DNA of 64,000 nt from Lachnospiraceae bacterium (GTDB lineage Bacteria > Bacillota > Clostridia > Lachnospirales > Lachnospiraceae), in NCBI GenBank assembly GCA_015057455.1, contig SVEH01000003.1:62001-126000 (forward strand). The letters are read 5' to 3'. A program made the translations under genes and the position numbers. The notes under the pieces were generated by a model. The model was given only the letters and a program-made list of their open reading frames with translations. It was not told the origin of the DNA and ran no database searches. Positions 46,033 through 54,240 of the stretch are shown here, piece by piece (position 1 is the stretch's first letter; every line of letters begins with the position of its first letter).

Positions 46033-46265
46033 TACAATACCCCCTTTTCTTTCATTATATCTATAATGTCTTCTACAATATATTCTTTACCTTGTGTATG
46101 TAGTACATCATAACTAGCCACTATATAATCATATAAAATATCACTTTGTTCCGTTAATTCTTTATATACTTCTTCACCACTAATTCCCAACTGAGATGCA
46201 ACATTTTCAACACAGAAAACTGCAAATTCTAATTCTCTAAAACTATTAATATGTCTTATTTCCAC
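46032..46265 (-). CDS. DUF3791 family small protein (upstream copy)
   Basis: 77 residues, helical (FRELEFAVFCVENVASQLGI then SGEEVYKELTEQSDILYDYI), cytosolic. It shares with the downstream copy the length and the order of helices but little direct identity. First of three overlapping genes; its stop and the GTG of DUF3990 share one base. An AGGCGA site precedes its start. A candidate antitoxin by position. Confidence 0.75.
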   Translation of the reverse strand: MEIRHINSFRELEFAVFCVENVASQLGISGEEVYKELTEQSDILYDYIVASYDVLHTQGKEYIVEDIIDIMKEKGVL

Positions 46266-46334
46266 TATCTATCGCCTCCTGCTAACCATTCTCAGTATAC
46301 TATTTTATTAAAATAATATCAATACAATCAAATA

Positions 46335-46475
46335 TTGTTTTAAAGTGTTTGTATGTGCTATAATAAGGTTGTAATCTAAGAATACTTGCTGCGAATGCAG
46401 CGATAAAGATACAATTAGAGTCAGGTGAAGTGACATTAGTCACAAACATCTGACTCTAGTTGTATCTTTACTAAT
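46335..46475 (+). ncRNA. Candidate plus-strand small RNA
   Basis: On the plus strand TTGTTT (46335-46340), an 18-nt spacer and TATAAT (46359-46364) precede a stretch starting near 46371 that folds into GCTGC/GCAGC (46388-46401) and a long stem (46404-46470) with an inner GTGAC/GTCAC hairpin. In a window where almost everything is minus-strand this promoter is notable. The big stem may equally be just the terminator of the minus-strand aminotransferase. Confidence 0.4.
46404..46470 (-). terminator. Long nested hairpin after the aminotransferase gene
   Basis: AAAGATACAA..AGAGTCAG pairs with CTGACTCT..TTGTATCTTT; an inner GTGAC/GTCAC hairpin fills the loop. It begins 26 bases beyond the stop at 46496. 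Confidence 0.6.
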
Positions 46476-46495
46476 TGGCTTGACTAGCATAGCCC

Positions 46496-47653
46496 CTATA
46501 ACTTCTTAATAAAGTTCTCTATCTTCTCCATTGCAATCTTAAGATTCTCAATTGAATATGCATATGATATTCTTAAGAATCCTTCACCACAATCACCAAA
46601 TGCTGTTCCTGGCACAACTGCAACTTTCTCTTCCTCTAATAACTTCATTGCAAATTCTTCTGAAGTCATTCCAAACTTACTTATGTTAGGGAATACATAG
46701 AATGCCCCAAATGGTTCAAAACATGGTATTCCTAATTCCTTAAACTTGTACATAAGAAATCTTCTTCTTTGATTGTAAGTTTCACGCATATTTTTTACAT
46801 CAACATCACCATTTTTCAATGCTTCTACTGCTGCAAATTGGCTTGTTGTAGGCGCACACATAATTGCAAATTGGTGAATCTTAACCATTTGCTCAATGAT
46901 TGGTTGTGGTCCACATGCATATCCAAGTCTCCATCCAGTCATTGCATAAGATTTTGAAAAACCATTAATAACAATAGTTCTTTCCTTCATTCCTGGGAAT
47001 GATGCAATAGAAACATGTTCTCTATCATATGTTAACTCTGAATATATCTCATCTGATATTACAAAAATATCTTTCTCTATTATAACGTCAACTATATCCT
47101 TCAAATCCTCATAAGTCATAATTGCACCTGTTGGATTATTGGGGAACGGCATAACCAAAACCTTTGTTTTATCAGTTATAGTATCTAATAATTGCTGTTT
47201 TGTAAGTTTAAAATTATCTTTTTCCTGTAGTTTAACAATTACTGGTACTCCATTAGCGAGCACTACACATGGTTCATAAGAAACATATGATGGTTGCGGT
47301 ATAATAACCTCATCTCCATCATCTAACATAGCACGAAGTGCTATATCAATTGCTTCACTACCACCTACTGTTACTAATACTTCATCATTATAATTATACT
47401 CAAGATTACATCTTCTCTTTAAATAATTGCATATCTCTACTTTAAGTTCTTTAAGACCTGCATTAGATGTATAGTGAGTTTTACCTCTCTCTAGTGAATA
47501 TATACCCTCTTCTCTTATGTGCCATGGTGTATTAAAATCTGGTTCACCCACACCTAATGAAATGGCATCTTCCATTTCACTTACTATATCAAAAAACTTT
47601 CTTATGCCTGATGGCTTAATTGCTGTAATTTTTTTAGATAATGGATTTCTCAA
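46496..47653 (-). CDS. PLP-dependent aminotransferase, class I
   Basis: Cytosolic aminotransferase of the aspartate/aromatic group (PatA/AraT type). PLP-binding Lys in NGFSKSYAMTGWRLG, NNPTG (PFPNNPTGAI), DEIYSELTYD and the C-terminal carboxylate Arg in GFLRISYAYS. 385 residues, normal. Its start overlaps the Lrp-type regulator gene by four bases, a pairing seen in other Firmicutes, so the regulator may sense the amino acid that this enzyme makes or uses. Exact substrate cannot be told. Confidence 0.93.
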   Translation of the reverse strand: MRNPLSKKITAIKPSGIRKFFDIVSEMEDAISLGVGEPDFNTPWHIREEGIYSLERGKTHYTSNAGLKELKVEICNYLKRRCNLEYNYNDEVLVTVGGSEAIDIALRAMLDDGDEVIIPQPSYVSYEPCVVLANGVPVIVKLQEKDNFKLTKQQLLDTITDKTKVLVMPFPNNPTGAIMTYEDLKDIVDVIIEKDIFVISDEIYSELTYDREHVSIASFPGMKERTIVINGFSKSYAMTGWRLGYACGPQPIIEQMVKIHQFAIMCAPTTSQFAAVEALKNGDVDVKNMRETYNQRRRFLMYKFKELGIPCFEPFGAFYVFPNISKFGMTSEEFAMKLLEEEKVAVVPGTAFGDCGEGFLRISYAYSIENLKIAMEKIENFIKKL

Positions 47654-48135
47654 GGTGTAATCAACATCCTTTCATCTTCATTTTTCTTGCATAATGCAAT
47701 CCCATGTTCTTTATATTTCTTCAATATAAAATGAGTTGTAGTGCTAATAATGTCTTCCATAGTTGCTAGTCTACTTGATACAAAACTTGCAACATCTCTC
47801 ATAGTTTTACCATGCATAATTACTGTCAAATCATATGCACCTGACATTAAATATACAGCCTCTACCTCATCAAACTTGTATACTCTTTCAGCAATTTTAT
47901 CAAAACCTTCTCCTCTTTGCGGAGTAACCTTAACTTCTATAAGTGCCGTAATAGCATCTGTATCATCAACTAAATCCCAATTAATCAATGTTGTGTATCC
48001 ACATATAACTTTATCAGCTTCCATTGCTATAATCTCTGCTTGGATTTCATCTTTATCTGCATCTAGCATAATAGCCATATCTTCTACAGATAACTTGCTG
48101 TTTTTATCTATTAACTTTAAGATTTTCTTTCTCAT
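47650..48135 (-). CDS. Lrp/AsnC family transcriptional regulator
   Basis: DNA-binding protein with an N-terminal helix-turn-helix (residues 1-50, with NSKLSVEDMAIML) and a C-terminal RAM effector domain (residues 62-150, ITALIEVKVTPQRGEGF and YLMSGAYDLTVIMHGKTM) that usually binds an amino acid. Start at 48135 (MRKKILKLIDKN) with GGAGG 5 bases upstream. Overlaps the aminotransferase by four bases. It probably controls this two-gene unit; the 320 bases upstream are AT-rich without a clear palindrome. Confidence 0.92.
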   Translation of the reverse strand: MRKKILKLIDKNSKLSVEDMAIMLDADKDEIQAEIIAMEADKVICGYTTLINWDLVDDTDAITALIEVKVTPQRGEGFDKIAERVYKFDEVEAVYLMSGAYDLTVIMHGKTMRDVASFVSSRLATMEDIISTTTHFILKKYKEHGIALCKKNEDERMLITP

Positions 48136-48454
48136 AATCTCCTCCATTTTAATTTAAATATTTTTATATATTCAATAATTTACTGATTTAATATTTTTAT
48201 ATATGCAATAATTTATATAGTCAAATATATTATAAATTTAAATTATATCCCTATTATATTTTATGATTCTATCACAATTTACATATTTTTACAATATAGT
48301 ATATCATCGACAATAACAATATATCCTATTACTATTGTTCATTCTATTTTCATCTTATATCCACCTCTATCATATATCACATACCTTTGCTAATTATGCT
48401 TTTTATAACTTTGTTTATTCCCCCTATACTTTAATTAACATATTATACAATCTT
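48136..48454. other. Spacer between the Lrp-type regulator and the AIR-synthase-like gene
   Basis: Very AT-rich, only a weak AACAAT/ATTGTT inverted repeat (about 48323-48345). It must carry the promoter of the regulator and the end of the AIR-synthase transcript, but no clear signal stands out. Confidence 0.4.
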
Positions 48455-49450
48455 TTATTTATTCTCCAAATACTTTAACAACTCATCTGATGAAGGTGAA
48501 TCTAAATAACGAACCTCATCTTCATTAATTATAAGTTTATTTTTATGTTCTGCTATTTTACCTATTACTGCTGCATCAATGTCATTATCTAAATATGTTT
48601 CAACTAACTTTTGGCCATTATCTGTTACAACAAGCATTGCTCCTCTTGAATCAAGTGCATATGGATTCACATCTACAAATTCACAAACCTCCACTATATC
48701 CTGAAGCGTAGGAATTAATTTTATATCCACTTCTAATCCCTTCTTAGTTGCTGTTGCCAACTCCCATAAGCCTGCGAACACTCCACCTTGTGTAATATCA
48801 TGGATATAATATGCTCCATTTTCCTGTGCAATTCTTGCCTCCTCTAATAAACTAATGTCTAACTTTAAACTTTTAACACTATCTATTAACTCTTGTTTTA
48901 ATCTTGTTCTTAACTGTTCTTCTGACTTAGTCGCTATTACTGATGCACCTTGCATTCCTGCCCATTTGACCATAACTATATCGAATCCTGATCTTATCTC
49001 TTTAATGTTACCAAGATTGTAACTATTTTTTATTTTTCCTAATCCCGTAATAGTTACAAGTGTTTTATTAACAGCATCTGTCATCTGTGTATGTCCACCC
49101 ATTACCTCTATGCCAAGTTTACCACACTCATCTTCTAAATCATTCATTATAACCTTTATATCTTTTTCATCAGAACATGCTGGCATAAGAATATTCACAA
49201 CCACACTAACTATCTCTGCCCCTACACAAGCAAGATTATTAGCTACATAATAAATAGCAGATTTGCCAAGCTCATCTAATTCAAGTAAAACTGGATTAGT
49301 AGATATTGCTACCAATTCATCTCCATTCATATGCATAATTCCAGCATCTACACCTGATGTTGGCTTAGCTACTATATCTTTCCTTCTATGTCTAAATAAT
49401 TTAAATACTGATCTATTTAACATTAATTCTGAAATTTTTCCTGTTTTCAT
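48455..49450 (-). CDS. AIR synthase-related protein (PurM/HypE-like)
   Basis: ATP-binding fold of the PurM/HypE/ThiL group. Residues 1-150 form the ATPase half (KPTSGVDAGIMHMNGDELVA; IEVMGGHTQMTDAVNKTLVT), and 160-310 the second half (HDITQGGVFAGLWELATATK). It lacks the C-terminal cysteine tail of HypE and no other hydrogenase-maturation gene is near, so it is not HypE proper. Start at 49450 (MKTGKISELM) with GGAGG 5 bases upstream, right after 18-bp tandem repeats. Reaction unknown. Confidence 0.82.
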   Translation of the reverse strand: MKTGKISELMLNRSVFKLFRHRRKDIVAKPTSGVDAGIMHMNGDELVAISTNPVLLELDELGKSAIYYVANNLACVGAEIVSVVVNILMPACSDEKDIKVIMNDLEDECGKLGIEVMGGHTQMTDAVNKTLVTITGLGKIKNSYNLGNIKEIRSGFDIVMVKWAGMQGASVIATKSEEQLRTRLKQELIDSVKSLKLDISLLEEARIAQENGAYYIHDITQGGVFAGLWELATATKKGLEVDIKLIPTLQDIVEVCEFVDVNPYALDSRGAMLVVTDNGQKLVETYLDNDIDAAVIGKIAEHKNKLIINEDEVRYLDSPSSDELLKYLENK

Positions 49451-49462
49451 ATAATCCTCCAT

Positions 49463-49568
49463 ATATTATCTTATTCTGTATTTTTATGTTATTCTATACT
49501 ATTATCCTGTTCTTTACTTTTATCTTATTCTTTATTTCTATCTTGTTCTTTACCTTTATCCTACTCTT
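49463..49568 (-). repeat. 18-bp tandem repeats, about six copies, before the AIR-synthase-like gene
   Basis: On the mRNA strand AAAAGTAAAGAACAGGAT and variants (AGAAATAAAGAATAAGAT), purine-rich, ending at the ribosome site. The rest of the spacer to 49816 shows only AT-rich sequence. Confidence 0.75.
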
Positions 49569-49816
49569 TATTTTATATTTTAATATATGTTGCCTTTCTC
49601 TTTACATTGCCTTCTTATGCATACTTTATTATTCTACTTATCATTTTAAAATATATGCTTACCTATTTTATATAATATTCTTACCGCTAAAAGTTCTTTT
49701 TTCTTTTACCATTCTAATAAATATTCTTAAACATTACAAGAATTGAATTTTAAAATAATATATATATGTTATATAATCGTATCCAATATGTAAGTTATAA
49801 TTCATTTTGCAAAGCA

Positions 49817-49888
49817 AAAAAATACTATAATTCAATGACATAACTTAAGCCAATCGGCAATTATTAATCATTAAATTATAGTATTTTT
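49817..49888 (-). terminator. Terminator of the VanW-like gene
   Basis: A 20-bp stem (AAAAATACTATAATTTAATG and near complement) followed by seven T. A 24-base segment directly after it (49799-49822) is nearly identical to 5871-5894 and contains the hairpin TTTTGC-AAA-GCAAAA. Confidence 0.85.
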
Positions 49889-49942
49889 ATTATTGGCATA
49901 TTTGCATACACCTTACTGTTAATATATTTTATACTACATAGT

Positions 49943-51643
49943 TTAATTCACTGGTCTAGTTGCTACATTAGTATTAGTTGTTCTATTTGGTGTAGTTGCA
50001 CTATTAGGTCTTGCACCTGCACTGTTTGGTCTTGTAGCTGCCGCACTATTATTCATAGTACCATTCACCGTAGAAGGTCTAGTTGTTGGTCTAGCTCCTG
50101 TTACAGCCCCAGTGTTCCCTGCAGTAGTTGCACCTGGTCTTGCACCTTGAGGTGTTGTATCATCTGCAACATCCTCTACTGCTTCTGTTGCCTCTGTAGG
50201 CTTAGGTGAAGCTGTTTCCTCTTCCTTATCTCCTACTGTTATATACTTAGGTGCTGCTTGATAATAGCTTGAATTAACTTTTACTCTATCTTTTTCTGCA
50301 CCATTTATATAAACTATCTTATAATACTCAGCTTTGTATCCAACATGCGCTGATTGAGTAACTTCTCTATATGTCTTTGGTTTAGTTTTATCCTTTGTAA
50401 TTACATCTTTACCTGGTTGAAGAGTCTTAAGTATCTTATTTTGGAACTTAATTGTTCTATTAGCTGGTCTTGTCTCTTCACCATATACATTAAATGTAAC
50501 ATTCTTTCCACTTGTATATGCTTCTATATATATAGGAACATCTGTATTATTCTTAAACTTAAAATCTCTTGATGCTGATGAAGCTATCATTGCATCAGCT
50601 GAAACAGGTACATATGATACAACCATTGAGTGGTTATTTCTCATAGTTATCTGTAACTCTGCTCTAAGTATTGCATTGTATAATGTAGTAGATACTTGGC
50701 ATACACCACCACCTAGAGAATCAACTACTTTACCTTGAGAATAAGAACCTGCCTCTGCATATCCATTAGATTTAGTAAATGGAGCAATCTTATCTAATAT
50801 TGAAAATTCCTCTCCTGGATATACAATTGATCCATCTATTTTACTTGTAGCTGTTGATATATTCTTACATCTTGCTGATGAACTTGAAGAATAGTTAGTT
50901 GTAAATTGAGCTAATCTGTCATTACATTTTCTTAAAGTTTCTATATCATTCTTAGGCTTTTGTTCTTTTACAGTTGCTTCTAACTTAATATCTTTCTTGT
51001 TCCATTTCTTAATCTTCTTATTCAAGTCAGACTTTAATTCATCCTCATCTATACATTTTCCAATTACACCTTCTTTTAATATAAAGCTTGATGATGCATT
51101 AGATGCAGGTAATCTACCACTAACTGATACTGAAGGTTCTTTTGCTTCTATATTACACTTTGAAGCCTCATTCTTTACAAATGAATCTACTTTCTTCTCA
51201 TCAAAAGTAATCTCTACTTCATAAACCTTCTTATCATTCTCAACATCCTTTAAGTCCTTATAACGTCTTATTACATTACCAAACTTACCTATGTTAAGAG
51301 CTTGTGATACATAATCTGATTCTGTAAATGAAGCGCCTAATTTTTCTACTGTTGTTTCAACTTCCTTGTCGTTAGCCTTAACAACTACCTTCTTATTTAA
51401 TAACTCACTTAAATATGAAGTAACCTTCTCTCGCGCTTCTGTAACTGACTCTCCACCGATTTCAATATCATCGATGAATACACCGTTACATATCATCTCT
51501 TCTTCAAATTCTACAATTTCTTCGTCCTCTGTCTCTACTTCTTCATCTTTATCTGCAAATGCTACAAATGAAGACATAACTAGAACCAAAGTGAACGCAA
51601 TAACTGCAGAAAATATACGTAACAATTTAGTTTTCATATCCAT
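49943..51643 (-). CDS. VanW-like, peptidoglycan-associated secreted protein
   Basis: Signal peptide or anchor at residues 8-31 (IFSAVIAFTLVLVMSSFVAF). A Glu/Asp-rich segment is followed by two putative PG_binding_4 (YoaR-type) modules (about 50-240), the VanW domain with GGGVCQVSTTLYNAILRAEL (about 270-400), and a G5-like beta domain (LKTLQPGKDVITKDKTK). The C-terminal 110 residues are Thr/Ala/Pro/Asn-rich with repeats (ARPNSA, TTRPST), as in wall-spanning linkers. Works at the cell wall; VanW activity is undefined. A 35-aa membrane peptide is encoded upstream. Confidence 0.9.
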   Translation of the reverse strand: MDMKTKLLRIFSAVIAFTLVLVMSSFVAFADKDEEVETEDEEIVEFEEEMICNGVFIDDIEIGGESVTEAREKVTSYLSELLNKKVVVKANDKEVETTVEKLGASFTESDYVSQALNIGKFGNVIRRYKDLKDVENDKKVYEVEITFDEKKVDSFVKNEASKCNIEAKEPSVSVSGRLPASNASSSFILKEGVIGKCIDEDELKSDLNKKIKKWNKKDIKLEATVKEQKPKNDIETLRKCNDRLAQFTTNYSSSSSARCKNISTATSKIDGSIVYPGEEFSILDKIAPFTKSNGYAEAGSYSQGKVVDSLGGGVCQVSTTLYNAILRAELQITMRNNHSMVVSYVPVSADAMIASSASRDFKFKNNTDVPIYIEAYTSGKNVTFNVYGEETRPANRTIKFQNKILKTLQPGKDVITKDKTKPKTYREVTQSAHVGYKAEYYKIVYINGAEKDRVKVNSSYYQAAPKYITVGDKEEETASPKPTEATEAVEDVADDTTPQGARPGATTAGNTGAVTGARPTTRPSTVNGTMNNSAAATRPNSAGARPNSATTPNRTTNTNVATRPVN

Positions 51644-51742
51644 TTCTTGCCTTTCTAAAATACTAATATATGTAAGTCCTTTTGCCGAAATATCATATTG
51701 TAAAATATTTACTAATTTCGGTAGGTTATTATGAGAAGTAAA

Positions 51743-51850
51743 CTATTGTAAGTAACTTACAACACTTACCACCATTGCAAGTATAAGTACTACTGCAATA
51801 ATAAGTATTACTACTCTTTGACTTTTCTTATCATAAATATTGAATTTCAT
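51743..51850 (-). CDS. Small single-pass membrane peptide (35 aa)
   Basis: ATG at 51848-51850 with GGAGG about 10 bases upstream. A basic N-terminal segment (MKFNIYDKKSQR) leads into one hydrophobic helix (VVILIIAVVLILAMVV) and a short SYLQ tail. Too short for ordinary gene calling but with every sign of translation. About 100 bases before the VanW-like gene, so it may be in its transcript. Function unknown. Confidence 0.6.
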   Translation of the reverse strand: MKFNIYDKKSQRVVILIIAVVLILAMVVSVVSYLQ

Positions 51851-51937
51851 ATACAATAAACCTCCATTTCGATTAGTAAAATATATTTATATAAACACAA
51901 CAAGTGTTTTTATCTCATATTGAAAGGATGTGGCGTA

Positions 51938-52540
51938 ATGCCAATATTATTTGGAATATTTGTAACATTTTGCTTATGGTTCGCATACGAATCATCAAAA
52001 CATAGTAGAGCATCTCAAAAAAGATATCAAGAAATGCTAAAACGAGAATATGATGCGCAAATGGCTAGGAAGAAAGATATATCATCTCTTCCTAAAATAT
52101 CTATTCCAAAAAATCTACCAATGAACGATACAAATGACGCCTATTTAAATTCTATCTATAATGATATACACAAATTAGAAACTAAAGATATCATTAACTT
52201 TACTGGTTATACAAATACTGACCTAAAGTTAATGTATGGTGCTTCTAATCTATCTTATCTATCTGAGTGTGATAACAACTTTACTAAACTTGCCATTACA
52301 CTTAATAAATGGGCTAATTATCTATACAAACACGATAATGTTCATGATTGTAAAACAATACTAGAATATGCAGTATCAATTAATATTGATATAACTAATA
52401 TATATATTCTTCTTGCCAATATATATATTTCTGAAAATAAAGCTCATAAAATTAATTCATTAATTAAAAAAGCTTCAAAACTTAATTCTAGTATAAGCAC
52501 TAGTATCGTCGACAAATTAAATGTATTAAAAGAAATTTAA
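51938..52540 (+). CDS. Membrane-anchored TPR-like protein, only plus-strand gene
   Basis: Residues 1-18 form a membrane helix (MPILFGIFVTFCLWFAY), then a basic linker (45 residues) and a helical region with TPR-like motifs (NNFTKLAITLNKWANYLYKH; DCKTILEYAVSINI; NIYILLANIYISENK). Start at 51938 is chosen because GAAAGG lies too near the upstream ATG. Divergent from the 35-aa peptide and converging on the exonuclease gene with the two stop codons overlapping by four bases. Proposed to be a cytoplasmic scaffold at the membrane; function not recognised. Confidence 0.75.
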   Translation: MPILFGIFVTFCLWFAYESSKHSRASQKRYQEMLKREYDAQMARKKDISSLPKISIPKNLPMNDTNDAYLNSIYNDIHKLETKDIINFTGYTNTDLKLMYGASNLSYLSECDNNFTKLAITLNKWANYLYKHDNVHDCKTILEYAVSINIDITNIYILLANIYISENKAHKINSLIKKASKLNSSISTSIVDKLNVLKEI

Positions 52541-53475
52541 TGTTTTACCCCATGTGTCAGTATTATCTTATCAATGTATCGTGAAGCTTCACTCATTGTT
52601 AACTCTTCTATACTGCCACTAAAGGTAATTTTATGATATTTTAGTAAATCATTCAAGTAGTTTTTTTGCCAATTTGTAATTTTTTGTAATTTTTTTACTT
52701 TGAAGGCTAAAGAATACAACTTGAATGATTCTTTTTTGTCCTTATAAAAGTCTTTTTTTAATTTTTCAAACAACTGAATAGTTGCCATTACGTCTCCCAT
52801 GGCTCTATGTTCATTGTGATTCTCAATTTTATAATACTCACACATATTTCTCAATGCTTTTTTTTCTAACTGTGGTAAAACTATCCTTGATATATTAAGA
52901 GTATCATAACCAAACTTTTGAAACTTTTGTGGCAACATCTCATTCTTCACTAATTCTGCTTTAATATAACCATAATCAGAGTTAATGCTATGTCCAAGCC
53001 ACACATAATCCTCACAAAAATCTAAAAAATCACTTAAAACCTCTTTTGCTCTAGGTGCTTTTTCAACCATTGCTGCTGTTATACCAGTTAATTGTTGTAT
53101 ATCCTCACTTAATGGCAAACAAGGATTAATTAGACTATTGAATCTCTCAATTTCCACACCATTTTTTACTTTTATTGCACCAATCTCTATTATTCTTGAT
53201 TTATTTGGACTAATTCCAGTCGCTTCTACATCTAAAGCAATATATGTATCTAGTACTTTTGATGTGTCTAGTACTTTGGATGTATCTAGTTCATTAGATA
53301 AATCTCCTATACTACTTAAATCCGCTATATTATTTGCCTCTACTACTCTTTCAATATTCACCATATTCTCTTTGCCTATTCTATGTGCACTGCTTATATT
53401 TTTTTGTTGTTCTAAACGGTCTATACCATCATTCTCTTTAAAATTAATCATTGTCACATCATTTCTACTTAGCAT
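52537..53475 (-). CDS. DnaQ-type 3'-5' exonuclease
   Basis: DEDDh exonuclease (DNA polymerase III epsilon-like): Asp82/Glu84 in ALDVEATGISP, the second Asp in GHSINSDYGYI, and HRAMGDV at the third motif. The C-terminal 80 residues form a helical extension (LQKITNWQKNYLNDLLKYH) of unknown role. The N-terminal 75 residues are weakly conserved and include LDTSKVLDTSKVLDT, an in-frame 7-residue duplication, so the real start may be later. Its ATG overlaps the nth end. Likely to trim or proofread DNA; target not known. Confidence 0.88.
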   Translation of the reverse strand: MLSRNDVTMINFKENDGIDRLEQQKNISSAHRIGKENMVNIERVVEANNIADLSSIGDLSNELDTSKVLDTSKVLDTYIALDVEATGISPNKSRIIEIGAIKVKNGVEIERFNSLINPCLPLSEDIQQLTGITAAMVEKAPRAKEVLSDFLDFCEDYVWLGHSINSDYGYIKAELVKNEMLPQKFQKFGYDTLNISRIVLPQLEKKALRNMCEYYKIENHNEHRAMGDVMATIQLFEKLKKDFYKDKKESFKLYSLAFKVKKLQKITNWQKNYLNDLLKYHKITFSGSIEELTMSEASRYIDKIILTHGVKH

Positions 53476-54124
53476 TTGTAGCCCCCGTTTTACATACTTC
53501 CCTTAAAAAACACTCATTACATTTCGGTTTTCTTGCGACACATATTGTTCTTCCTAGTGTTATAAGATGTATATTATATAGTATCCAGTGATCCTTAGGC
53601 AATTTCTTCATTAAATCAAATTCTATTTTTACTGGATCATCTTCTTTGGTCAAACCTAATTTATTAGATATTCTTTTAACATGAGTATCTACAACTATAC
53701 TTGGATCATTATATATATTACCTCTTATAACATTGGCCGTTTTTCTTCCAACTCCTGCTAAAGCTGTTAAATCCTCTAATTTACTCGGTACTTCTCCATT
53801 ATGTTCCTCTAGTATCTTACTCATTGCGGCTTTTATATTTTTAGCTTTATTTTTATGAAACCCCGTTGGCTTTATATCCTCTTCTAGTTCCTTTAAATCA
53901 GCCTGTGCAAATGCTTCTATACTTGTATACTTTTTAAACAAATCCTTAGTTACTATATTAACTCTTGCATCTGTACATTGGGCACTAAGCATTGTTGCAA
54001 TAAGTAACTGCCAAGGGGTCTCATGGTTTAAATAACATCTATATTCTGTACCATACTCTTTATCTAATAATTCTAATATTTTTTCTATTCTAATAGGTTC
54101 GTCTTTTTTTATAAACTTGTACAT
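53465..54124 (-). CDS. nth: Endonuclease III
   Basis: DNA glycosylase/AP lyase for oxidised pyrimidines in base-excision repair. Helix-hairpin-helix LTALAGVGRKTANV with catalytic Lys128, Asp146 in VVDTHVKR, and the iron-sulfur loop CVARKPKCNECFLREVC (C-x6-C-x2-C-x5-C). 219 residues, full length. Overlaps the exonuclease gene by 11 bases, so the two repair genes are cotranscribed. Confidence 0.97.
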   Translation of the reverse strand: MYKFIKKDEPIRIEKILELLDKEYGTEYRCYLNHETPWQLLIATMLSAQCTDARVNIVTKDLFKKYTSIEAFAQADLKELEEDIKPTGFHKNKAKNIKAAMSKILEEHNGEVPSKLEDLTALAGVGRKTANVIRGNIYNDPSIVVDTHVKRISNKLGLTKEDDPVKIEFDLMKKLPKDHWILYNIHLITLGRTICVARKPKCNECFLREVCKTGATNAK

Positions 54125-54240
54125 AATCTCCTCTTTTAATTCTCCTTTATGCTCTACTCAAGTGAAGTTTATTATTCTGTTCTATGTCACCACCTCTATA
54201 TGGTAACTTAGACTAATTAATGTTTAACACGGGTCTATAA

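Noticed and set aside
48455-49450. HypE hydrogenase maturation protein
   Set aside because: The C-terminal cysteine tail needed for HypE chemistry is absent and no other hyp gene is near.
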